The notes under the pieces were generated by a model. It was not told the DNA's origin. It worked only from the letters and a program-made list of their open reading frames with translations, and did no database searches. DNA of 64,000 nt, taken from Apostichopus japonicus (lineage: Eukaryota > Echinodermata > Holothuroidea > Aspidochirotida > Stichopodidae). Both the position numbers and the translations under genes were made by a program. This document shows positions 45,301-54,688 of the stretch, in pieces; the first letter of the stretch is position 1, and each line of letters opens with the position of its first letter. The DNA lies in contig NC_092577.1 of NCBI RefSeq assembly GCF_037975245.1, positions 34,712,898-34,776,897 of the forward strand, given 5' to 3'.

Positions 45301-48300
45301 ATTGAAACTGTAGCACACTTAACTTGGATAAGTCTGAAGTGGAACTAAAGATGAACACAAAACAACGCTCTCAAAAACGACAAATGGACTCATGAGAGAA
45401 TACATACAGTCAGACATTCTTTATTGATAAAAGACAAGTAGAGTACTATTATTTCAGTAATTTTAAGCACAAGTTATTTTCCATCTTTACCTTATTATTT
45501 TTCTGGTCACCAGTAACTGATGCTGGGTACATGAGATACTTGCCCCCCGCAGCATTTGATGGGGAACAATCTTCATCTGAACCAGGGTCATGCTCACTGC
45601 CAAAGTTATGTCCCAACTCTGAATGAAAGACAGAAACAAATGGTTGCTTTGAAAAAAAACTTTACTTTACGAAACAGGGTTTCTCTTTTCTGAAGAAATC
45701 CCAAATCATACAAACAAATATTTATGAAAGTGATATAGATGTGCGACTATCTTGTGTGTGTTTATGTGTATATATGTGCCTTGTGTGTGCCTATCATAAA
45801 TGATGCAAATTGAAAACAAAGTTGCTTCAACAATCATTCTAAGAATCTTCATCTTTGCATAGTAACACTCACCATGAGCAGTTACTAGGTCGGCCTCATC
45901 CGTCAGGACATTTCTGCCCCAGTTTAGAGTAGTAGTCAATCCTGTGTTGAGGTACTGGTCACCTGAGGGTGATGGGTACTCTGTGGGTGCAAATAGTAAT
46001 ACTCATGTTACACATCATAGCAAAGACAGGTACCTTGGGGGCGAGGGGTGGCAGGTGGGTGGGGGGCAATAATAGGATAGAATCAACAAGTTAACATTCT
46101 GCCATTGCATCTCCCGAATGGGTTCTATGGTCACTTGATGCAAACAAACACACAGATACATACATTCTTCAAAATCTTGGACTGTTTGCAAAGGGAATAC
46201 AAAGAAGTATATCTCTTACGTCAATGCTCCGTGCCATCGACGGGGAAGAAACCTTGTATACAGTCTTTATAAACTAATGGTCAGAGATGGTCCAAATTAA
46301 TTCATACCATTATCCCTGCTCACCCTCCCATCTAGGCTGGACCCACCCCCTTCCACTATCTTTATCCATGCACACTCACATTTAAAGGAGAGAATCCTAC
46401 TTGCATCACCAAAGAACAATCCAGAGTGTGATTTACAAGACAGTTGAGTGTGCCTGGATCACACTACATTCAGTTACCAGACATTGAATGATCACAAAAT
46501 TATTACCTGGACTGAAGTTATCAATACATACCTTTGGGATACAAATTCTTTCCCCTGTAAATTTTTAAAAATAAACTGCAAACAACACACACCACCCCTC
46601 CCCCCCCCTCTCCAACCCACAATGCATCTCACATAAGTTCTTACTTTTGGTACAGATTCCTCCTACAGCATTAGTCCTCGGGGTTCCGATGTAAGCTAGG
46701 CCCAAAACACCCTTTTCGAAGTCTTGGAAGGTAAACAGATGCGCCAAGCAGAATGCACTGTGATCTACTTTGCTATAAGCCTGCAAAATCAAGAAAATGA
46801 ATTTCATAAATTTGACCTCATATTATTTTTTTTTCACTTTCATCTCCTCAAAAATTAATCACCGAGCAGGAATAATGCGAAAATCTAAAATAGTTTGTTT
46901 GTAATCTCTACCTTGGATCAGAATATACTCACTGGCAAATTATGGGTAAAAATTAAAATATATAAGAGATCCAAACAGGATTTAGAATAATCACAAACTT
47001 TAAACAACCTTGGATAAGCCACATTCACTAGCAGCAATTAGTACTATTATTAATTATTAATTATGAAGAAACTAAACTATGTAAAGAATCCAGTCAAATC
47101 ATAATCTTAAACAACAATGTTATGAATACTAAATGAGACTCATGCACAGTGAATATACAGCATAATTCCAAAATAGATATTTTTCATTTAGAATTCCATT
47201 TTTAATGAACACAGGAGACATTGAAATCAAATATAGAAAACTGTTTTCTTTAGTGTGAGATATTAACTCAAGGGTGAATGAAATCTATTCTTTAGGATAA
47301 ACTCGAGTGTAAACTTATAGTCTGTTCTTTAGTGTAAATTGATTTGCGTTCTTGTTTCACGTTGTGAACTAAGAGATAGTGGATTGAACATTTGTGAGCA
47401 CTAACAAAAAGACCTCCGTCAGAATTGAGTTCACACTTAAGAACACGCTTACGTCACGAAGAGTTACTAGATGCCTACCTCTAGTAAATCCTGGACATTC
47501 CAGGCCACTCCCTCTGGGGAGAATTCATTATAATGACCCGGTTCATATGTCGGTACTTCATGAACCAAGATCTGGAATTTAAAAAAAAATTAACATAAAA
47601 GACAAACCTGAAGATATATTTTCTTCAAGACAAAATTCATCACAATTATTGTTTGGTTTTTGGATAGAAGAGATCACGGACATTAGATCATCAATCAATC
47701 TTAATATATTACTCTGATTTTTGGATTTTAATTGCTGCTGCTAAAATATGTAATTTATTAACTTCCCCGTCAAGTTCTACTTCCAAAGGATGTCTAGAAA
47801 GTCCAAATATTTGAAAGCTTACGTGTTTGCTTGACACAGTTGATTACGACTAACATTTTAATTTCATTGGCATTAATTTCCTTTTTCAACAACAAGGCAT
47901 CATACAAACTTAATTAATTCAAGAATCACGTCGACAAAATATTGAAAAGCACCCGGCAGACAAAGTTATTAGATTAAATGATATTACTCTGAGATAATAA
48001 ACATCCATATTGGTAGAAATAAAAGATTGGAAACTGGATATCTTTCTTAAAATAATTCATTTAGCCTCTGAAGAAGATCCTGCTAGGATCAAAACGTCAG
48101 GCCAACTTACTTTTTCACATTAAAATAATGTAGATAGACTAGCTAGTGCTTTCTTTGAAACCTGCTCTGATAATTCCAAATGCATATTTTTCTAGCAAGA
48201 GGGAGAGAAACTCTGTTTTAATACCTCTTTAACTTCAAAACCGAATCCATGATACTCAACATCCCAAACTGTATCCTTGTAAATATCATTCACTCGGTCA

Positions 48301-51300
48301 ACAAGACTTATCTGAAATAATATTAAACAAAATGCAGAAAAATATCATAAAACAATATAATCGTTTCATTCAGTAAGAGAATTACTTAAAAATATCTTTA
48401 TCTGATCTTGCAGGAAATTTATGCAAATTCAGTAAGTGCTACATCATTAATATAGCTGTTTCACCTTGTTCTTTTAGGAAACAAACCTATACTTGGCTTA
48501 ACATCAGATCATATCAGCTTCCAAACGCTGCAATACTACAATCGGAAACTTCTTGACGTTCGTTTTGTAATTCAGCACTGATATACAACTAGGCATTTTC
48601 TTTGTCAACTTTATTTTCTGAAACCACTATTCCAGACGACTCCGTGGGGGAAATTTGGTATCGCAAACAAAATTTAGCAGTCCTCATACGCTTGGATGTC
48701 CATTAAATATATCGTCCTGAACGTTCAAGGAGATTTCTTCTTGAAGGAAATAAGAAGCCATTGCACTTGGAGTAAAACTCTAATAAGCTGGATAACAGTG
48801 TTCATAAAGTGCCTTCCAATCATAAGGTCCCCGGTTCGAGTCACTCCAAGATTAATGTATGTTGTCCAGTTACAGAGTTGTTGAAAATTGACAATTCATA
48901 ATCATGGACATTAAATATGAATGTAAGAGACTGACTTCGGTCAGCTTGCGGCTTTGATAAGCCAAAGAGGCTTCTTCGCGAGTTCCTGCTTGCAGGAAGA
49001 ACTAAAATACATACATACATACACACATACATACATACATACAAGTTTAGTGTAGACTAGTATGACAAAGGTTTTCTTTCGCCACCTACAAACAACTTTT
49101 GAAAGAACCAAACACTTATGAGATGCAACTTGGTTGAGTCATCAGAAAATCGTTGTTAACGACTTACTAAATAATTAATGGAGATATTCATGCTGCTCAG
49201 TCCCATCATTTTATAGAATCTGTAATCAGCAGTTAAGAGGAGGGGGCAGGTATTAACCTGAGGCGGAACCTGCCTCTTCTCTCTATCGTGTGAAGATTCT
49301 AAAAATTAAAGAAGAGAAAAAATATATTGAATTATGATTGAATCTTGATATTCTCTGAGAAATCAAATTTTAACGTCACAACTATGTTGGCTTCAAACTA
49401 TTGCAGGTTATAATAAATGATGACAATTTTTCAATTTTTTTTTAGAATGCTCTTATGCCTGAAATAATTCTGAGACACTGAGCACAATAAAACTGGCAAA
49501 TTAAATGCCTCAAGCAGAGAAATGAGTATCAAGGGGTTGAAGTATTAGCATGAGTTAGAATTCTTTTCTTCTCACAAGATAGCAAAACTTATAGGCAATC
49601 TGAGACTACAGTTGTTGTAAGACAAAGCAAAGAATATAGTTATTATATTCCTATATTTGGTTAGCAATCCTGTTGTTTTTTTTTACTTGTGTAAATGACA
49701 AAGAAATGACTAAGGAGTGGGACAGGATTAAAAGGAGATAGGGTTGAAATGTTTCAACAATAGAATAATTTACCTCCATAACTAAAAATACCTCCCTCAT
49801 CACCTTGGTTCATGAGTTTCAGTAATAAAATGTATGAAAATCTCTTTTTATGTTTCAATTTTTTTCAATATTCCATGAATATTTACCTTGATGTGGTTCA
49901 TCTTCAAATCTCTTGTAGTTTAAACCATCTGGCAAGTAGTGACCATTAGCACAGTAGACAGAGCTGTATATATATATAAGAGACCGCATCAAACTAAAAG
50001 TGAATTTGAGAAGCGACTATCCCCTTGTTAGATCTCCCTCCCTCTTGTCAGATTCCCCACCCTTTGTCAGATCCCCCTACCCCTTGTCAGAACCCCCTCC
50101 CCCTTGTCAGAACCCCCTCCCCATTGTCAGACCCCCTCCCCTTATCAGATACCCCTCCCCTTGTCAGATGCCCCTCCATTTGTTAGATCCCCTCCCCTTG
50201 TCAGATACCCCTCCCCTTGTCAGATTCCCTGCCCTTTGTCAGATCCTCCTACCCCTTGTCAAAATCCCCCTCCCCATTGTTAGATTGTCATGATTGCAAT
50301 TGTTGTTATTTGCTTGGAATGTTTTCTTTGAAGTAGTAATGAAGGCTGTTAATTTGTCCTATCTTACCTGGAATTTTGCTTCACATGTGAAGATTTATAT
50401 GCAATCATAGTGTAATCATGAGGTTCTGAGATGTGTCTCCATGAAGGCTGTTTGAAAATGAAGGAAAAAAAACATTTCTATTAAATATCGTCTGAGAAAA
50501 ATCTTGTCATTTTTGAGTTACACCTAGCTGACAAAAACAACTTACCACATAACAGAGTAAACAAAAATTCCACTCAGATAAAAAGCAACCTAGCTATAAG
50601 AAAATAAATAACTGCCATGAAACAATTTCTAATCTTGTAAGCACCTGTAAAAGTATAGTGTTTGCTCCAGATCAATTGCATGGCAAGAGAACATGACCTT
50701 TGAAAATATCATCTTACATGTTCACTTTAATTGGCTCTCCTTTAATGGTCGCTAACCTTTTTAAGTATTCTTGCTTCTGAGCGCCCTTATATAGGTGATG
50801 TTTACTGTTCACATTTTCTGTATGTTGTATCTTGACTTTAAGAAGAGAAATATCAGTTCAAAATGAACTTACCTCAATCCTATACTCTTCCTCAGGAGTA
50901 AAAATCTTAGCAGTGAGGTCTTCTCCATCAAAGTGAGCAGTAACAGACGAATCTGGAACACCTTGATGGAATTATGGATAAAAAAGACAGAAAATGAACG
51001 AATGATTGGTTAAATCCCCTCTCGAGTATAAGGATATACAATATGCCTTACGGTTCATAGTTTGTTGTGACAGTGGTGTTGGATGATGAATGAATTGGTA
51101 CTTTGGATGCAAATATGAAATACCTTTTATACTGTTATGTCTTCAGTTTTCTCACACAGTTTGAAGGTTTTTTTCTTTTCTTTTCTCTCTTTTGAATACA
51201 GATTATTATTATTATTTTTTGTTTGATACTGATACTGTTGCTACTTGGTATGATTTCCTGTGGTTGAGTCAAGCTGTGAATCCTGGTTTAAAATCTAGAG

Positions 51301-52691
51301 TACAAGTTTTAGTTTCTGTTCTGTCTCACCATTCACACGTCCAGTATAAAATGCCCGCTTATTGATCACATGTTCCTTCTTCTTCCCGCTCTTGTCGACT
51401 GAAAAGACTTTGAATTCGTCGTGGAAGAGAGAAGTCCTCGTTGATAAATCAAGGGTAAGTTGCCTTGAGGAAGAAACAACATGTACATTACGCATGAAAA
51501 GCTATCCTTCCCAAACTTTTTCCTTGCATATTAATTTTTTGTTGGCTAGTGATGATCAGAAAGATTGTTTGGCCTAAAAGTAACAAATATATACTTCATG
51601 GTGCAGTCGTTGGCAAGGTGGAGGGTGGACGGGGAGGGGGGGTTGGAGTGATTCTTGCTCTTCCATTTTTTTCTATTTCTTAGGGATTCTGTACAGGGAA
51701 TGATTCTGACCACAGTTCCATTGTAATTTAGATCAGATTACAACAAGTACTCACTAGTTATACTTCAGAGTACAATTTTATTTTTCCAAATACAATTTAT
51801 GCACATGAAAATGTAAATATTATGTTACTCTTTTACCTGTCCATTAAATTTACTGTGATCTGTTTCTTGTTGGAATCAGCTGAGGTTACTATACTTCTCT
51901 TTGAGACATGATGTCTGATATCGCTCGTCCTCAAAGGCTGGTAGTAATGAAGGGCATGATGTAGAGCACCTGGTATTACAACAACAAAAAACGTAAATGT
52001 TGTTTGTTATCGATAGCTCTATTTATACTATAGTCAGTACCAGGATATAATTAATAATCTTATCTTGTAATGCCAAAGGTATTGTGATATGGCCAACTTC
52101 CTCAACAACCCTAGAATGCAACGGTGCATAGCATATTTTATACACAGAAACTTACTATGCCTAGGTCTTTTCTAATAGTGTCGACAATAACTTAGCATTG
52201 CCAGGACATCATAATTCCTCTATGAAAAATGCAAAAACTTTTATTCTGGTTGGGGCTTCATTTCTCATGAAAGAAGCAAATATCTTTGTAGAAAAACACA
52301 TACCTATCAGATTATGAGTTATGATAGTATTTTGGTCCAAATGGTTAGCCTAGTTTTCAATGTGGGTCGGGGGCTGTCAATAGGACATGGCTTTAACGTT
52401 AATATTAGGTCTATTACTATGTATTTAGGAGACCACATCATTGTAAGTATAAGCTAGTTCCCTACAACTGTACAAAGTTTTGCTTATTACCAAAAAGGAT
52501 TAAATGCAAAATGTCCCGCAACTACTAAAACTATTCCTAAGATTCATAACTAGTTATAACCCTATCCTAAGTTAGCCTACAGTAGGTACATTGGACTTAC
52601 CTTCGACTGTTCGTATAGGTTGTATTACACATATTAGTATTGCACAGAGAAGCACACAAATATACTTTGGGAAAGTTGGCAAGCGATCCAT
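39298..52691 (-). CDS. ADAM17: ADAM17 (TACE) metalloprotease, 21 exons, complete
   Basis: Exons, 5' to 3': 52601-52691, 51837-51969, 51330-51463, 50873-50961, 50368-50447, 49887-49963, 49168-49298, 48225-48311, 47479-47571, 46645-46780, 45873-45980, 45491-45618, 44932-45001, 44287-44422, 43367-43537, 42705-42784, 42230-42357, 41574-41652, 40956-41044, 40416-40469, 39298-39387. Phases join throughout: 727 residues. Order: signal peptide (about 10-26), prodomain with candidate cysteine switch Cys180, furin site REKR (207-210), catalytic domain with zinc motif [12 protein letters not shown] (386-397) and Met-turn YLMYP, disintegrin and membrane-proximal Cys-rich domains, membrane helix (about 657-677), short tail. 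ADAM17 sheds membrane-anchored ligands and receptors such as TNF and EGF-family proteins, after furin removes the prodomain. The tail is about 50 residues against about 130 in human, but ends ETVV, a PDZ ligand like human ETEC. The gene is head to head with SPAG1. Confidence 0.93.
39410..39570. repeat. (CATA)n-type microsatellite
   Basis: Imperfect CATACA/TATG tract in ADAM17 intron 20; similar short tracts recur at 39885-39965. Its open frames are not genes. Confidence 0.8.
40416..40469 (-). CDS. ADAM17: ADAM17 exon 20, tail
   Basis: Encodes [18 protein letters not shown] just inside the membrane; phase 0 at both ends, with TCCGCAG acceptor and ACA|GTAAGT donor. Confidence 0.8.
40956..41044 (-). 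CDS. ADAM17: ADAM17 exon 19, membrane helix
   Basis: [20 protein letters not shown] is the single membrane segment, close to vertebrate NIVGS..SLIFWIPFS. Confidence 0.92.
41574..41652 (-). CDS. ADAM17: ADAM17 exon 18
   Basis: Juxtamembrane stalk: [20 protein letters not shown], as in the membrane-proximal helix of vertebrate ADAM17. Confidence 0.88.
42230..42357 (-). CDS. ADAM17: ADAM17 exon 17
   Basis: Membrane-proximal domain: [20 protein letters not shown] and [12 protein letters not shown]. Confidence 0.88.
42385..42685. repeat. ~35-bp minisatellite filling ADAM17 intron 16
   Basis: About eight copies of GTCATATTAACATGTACTTG plus GATATCAATATAAAT; a few have an extra six bases. The 347-bp intron is almost entirely repeat. 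Confidence 0.93.
42705..42784 (-). CDS. ADAM17: ADAM17 exon 16
   Basis: Membrane-proximal domain: [20 protein letters not shown] then SCLCSG. Confidence 0.85.
43367..43537 (-). CDS. ADAM17: ADAM17 exon 15
   Basis: Disintegrin core: [20 protein letters not shown] and [20 protein letters not shown]. Confidence 0.92.
44287..44422 (-). CDS. ADAM17: ADAM17 exon 14
   Basis: Disintegrin start: [20 protein letters not shown] and [18 protein letters not shown]. Confidence 0.9.
44932..45001 (-). CDS. ADAM17: ADAM17 exon 13
   Basis: End of the catalytic domain: [20 protein letters not shown] then CFT. Confidence 0.85.
45491..45618 (-). CDS. ADAM17: ADAM17 exon 12
   Basis: Active site [13 protein letters not shown] and Met-turn [19 protein letters not shown]. 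The catalytic glutamate and the second and third histidines are present. Confidence 0.93.
45873..45980 (-). CDS. ADAM17: ADAM17 exon 11
   Basis: Catalytic domain up to the first zinc-binding histidine: [20 protein letters not shown] then LVTAH. Confidence 0.92.
46645..46780 (-). CDS. ADAM17: ADAM17 exon 10
   Basis: Catalytic domain: [20 protein letters not shown] and [17 protein letters not shown], among the best-conserved stretches. Confidence 0.92.
47479..47571 (-). CDS. ADAM17: ADAM17 exon 9
   Basis: Catalytic domain: [20 protein letters not shown] and [10 protein letters not shown]. Confidence 0.85.
48064..48102 (+). ncRNA. Hammerhead-ribozyme-like motif, damaged core
   Basis: Stem I GCCT/AGGC (48064-48067, 48099-48102), CTGAAGA (48068-48074), perfect stem II GATCC/GGATC (48076-48090), then AAAAC instead of GAAAC, and GTC as cleavage triplet. 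The G12 change should disable it. It lies in ADAM17 intron 8 on the opposite strand. Confidence 0.5.
48225..48311 (-). CDS. ADAM17: ADAM17 exon 8
   Basis: Catalytic domain: [20 protein letters not shown]. Donor GAG|GTATTA. Confidence 0.85.
48740..49045 (+). mobile_element. tRNA-derived SINE with (CATA)n tail
   Basis: An A-box-like AGCTGGATAAC and a B-box GGTTCGAGTC (48833-48842) head the element. A body follows with TCAGCTTGCGGCTTTGATAA and CTTCTTCGCGAGTTCCTGCT, then an ACATACATAC tail at about 49008-49045. It lies in ADAM17 intron 7, antisense to the gene. Left boundary approximate. Confidence 0.6.
49168..49298 (-). CDS. ADAM17: ADAM17 exon 7
   Basis: Furin site DREKRQ and the start of the mature enzyme, [18 protein letters not shown]. 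Phase 0 out. Confidence 0.9.
49887..49963 (-). CDS. ADAM17: ADAM17 exon 6
   Basis: Prodomain with [18 protein letters not shown]; its cysteine (180) is the candidate zinc-blocking cysteine switch. Confidence 0.85.
50017..50290. repeat. ~18-bp minisatellite (CCCCTCCCCTTGTCAGAT)
   Basis: About 14 imperfect copies in ADAM17 intron 5. The open frame through it, rich in Pro, Leu and Ser, is a repeat artefact. Confidence 0.9.
50368..50447 (-). CDS. ADAM17: ADAM17 exon 5
   Basis: Prodomain: [20 protein letters not shown]. Donor CCAG|GTAAGA. Confidence 0.85.
50873..50961 (-). CDS. ADAM17: ADAM17 exon 4
   Basis: Prodomain: [20 protein letters not shown] and EEYRIE. Phase 0 out. Confidence 0.9.
51330..51463 (-). 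CDS. ADAM17: ADAM17 exon 3
   Basis: Prodomain: [20 protein letters not shown] and [14 protein letters not shown], very close to the vertebrate protein. Confidence 0.9.
51837..51969 (-). CDS. ADAM17: ADAM17 exon 2
   Basis: Early prodomain: [20 protein letters not shown] and a KRS stretch. Donor ACAG|GTAAAA. Confidence 0.85.
52601..52691 (-). CDS. ADAM17: ADAM17 exon 1
   Basis: Start ATG at 52691, then the hydrophobic signal peptide [14 protein letters not shown]. Donor GAAG|GTAAGT, phase 1. Confidence 0.85.
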
Positions 52692-54534
52692 GGCCTCAAG
52701 TTTAGAAAAGAAGAAATCAAGACTAGGAGATAATTACGATAAGTTATGAATACAGTTTTCAGGGGTTCACTCCCATAATTAATTGTTTGTACTTGTTTTG
52801 CTAATATCGCTTCTTTTCAATCAAAGGCTCTTCATTTATTCCCGTTTTCCTGCCGAGGGAGAATTGTTGACTGACTATTACGTCATTGAGTCGATATGTT
52901 ATTGTGACCTTTTAATATGCTAGATTTTAGAAACTGTACTTTACATTGCCTTGATATGGTCGAGTGGGACTCATGGGTGGATTCCGAGATATTGCCCTGA
53001 GGTATAGTTTGAAAACGACTCCAAAAGGATTGATTTTACGATAAATTGAATGCAAAATGGTGCTATATTTTCGACTTTTTATACAATATTGGTGAATTTT
53101 CGACTGCATAGGTTGTAATATCCTGTCTGTCGGTTAGTGGGACAATGAGAGTGGTATCAAAGGCTCCCACTGGGAGCCTTTGATACCACTCTCATTTATG
53201 ATTTTGTTCCGAGGACTCGATGATCATGAACAGAGAATTTAGTGTATGCCTAATCATTACTGATTCTGTCCTGTCTGACGTTCTTTATGCCCCCCCCCCG
53301 TGACTTCTCCACACCCCTAAACTAGAGATGCTCTCATTACTGCTTTTATTTTTACTTCAATCAGTCATCTGCCCAAACGCTTTCAAGTTAAGGATTCCCT
53401 GGCATCTTTAGTCCTTTCCTCCGGAATCGCCCGTTTATTGTCTAATTCATACATGCTCTCCGATCTATTGGTCTCCGAATCGCCAGTCCCCTCTTTCCAT
53501 TATTATTTTTGATGTAACTGTTTTCAACCGTTTGAGCATCCGGACAAGAAGGTGTCATTTATCCCTTTAGTCCTACATCGACCCTTACGAAGAACCCCCA
53601 CAACTTCCCCAGGGCTAGATCCGATCAGACAAATTAGAGCGCAGGCGCAATGTTACTAGAATCTCCATCATTATATACCCTATATAAAACCAAAGAAATA
53701 GGTTCGGTACGCATGCACAGGCCTGTTAACTGTGGACAAGGTACAGTCAAATTGCCGGACCGAATCACGCATCAATCGTTAACTTCACGGTAATCGCACT
53801 AAATTCTTTCGTAAGTTAAATTTTATGATGATAAGTTGACCTGGAATAGAGAAGTACCCTTATTTTGTCAAAAGACTATTTCTTTCGCATAAATGTCACA
53901 TGTTTTTATCAGGCATGTCTAGGCTTTTAACTTGACCGTGATATCCTATCGTATATCATATAACACGAGGCGTAATGGTGTAGGCAGCAAACTTGTTAAA
54001 TATACTGCTCGGGGATTCCCCGGTTGGTTTGCTTAACGCAACAGGCACGTAGCCTAGTCAAGTAGGATGTATATAGACTGTTGGCTTTATAACATTCAAC
54101 CTCAAGGTTACTTTCCTTTTGACATGTAAATAACATTATTTAGTTATGTTAGCCATCAGTAACTTAAGTAGTTAAGGTAGCCTAGACAAAGATGGTGGTA
54201 TGAATTTCACAAATATTTATATTGCAAACCTTTTTGTGTCAGCTTGTGAAAATGTGTCCCTGCATTCAGCCATGAAAATGTGCATTCACTGCCCAGCAAG
54301 AACAAACAGTTCCAGGTCATTCAGAAATTGCTTGTGAAATAAACCAGTTATTATTTAATTTGAGTCGTTGAAAAATTGTAGGAAATTTTGAGTACTGATG
54401 ATTCAACCACAAGAGAAAAAGCTGCTGATAAAATTGCCCATAAATTTCATGGACTTGTCCTTATCTAGGTTTACTGCATTGGCTTTAACGAAAATTGCAA
54501 TAAAAGCTACAATATTGTCTTTCTTCCCCAATAG
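52692..54534. promoter_or_regulatory. Divergent ADAM17/SPAG1 promoter region
   Basis: It separates the minus-strand ADAM17 start from SPAG1. GCGCAGGCGC (53639-53648) and ACGCATGCAC near 53710 resemble NRF1 sites. A strong donor C|GTAAGTTA at 53811 probably ends a non-coding SPAG1 first exon, which joins the acceptor CCCCAATAG at 54526-54534. No TATA box is evident. Confidence 0.4.
53145..53195. repeat. Perfect 24-bp inverted repeat
   Basis: Arms 53145-53168 (ATGAGAGTGGTATCAAAGGC and TCCC) and 53172-53195 are exact reverse complements with a 3-base spacer, inside the divergent promoter. Confidence 0.9.
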
Positions 54535-54688
54535 AACTGAGAAACTTAACAATGAGCATGGACAGTGTAAAACACCTCTTGGATGGACCGGTGGAGCCTG
54601 GTAGTGTTCCTGTAGAGTACATGGACTATGATTACATTTCAAAGTCATCAAATGTCAAAGAACTGGAGAAAATACTCAAGGCCTTGAG
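54535..54688 (+). CDS. SPAG1: SPAG1 first coding exon
   Basis: Acceptor at 54534, 17 bases of 5' UTR, ATG at 54552. Encodes MSMDSVKHLLDGPVEPGS and the conserved YDYISKSSNVKELEKILKAL. Donor TGAG|GTATTA. Confidence 0.88.

Noticed and set aside
50000-50293. Pro/Leu/Ser-rich open frame
   Set aside because: It is the 18-bp minisatellite in ADAM17 intron 5.
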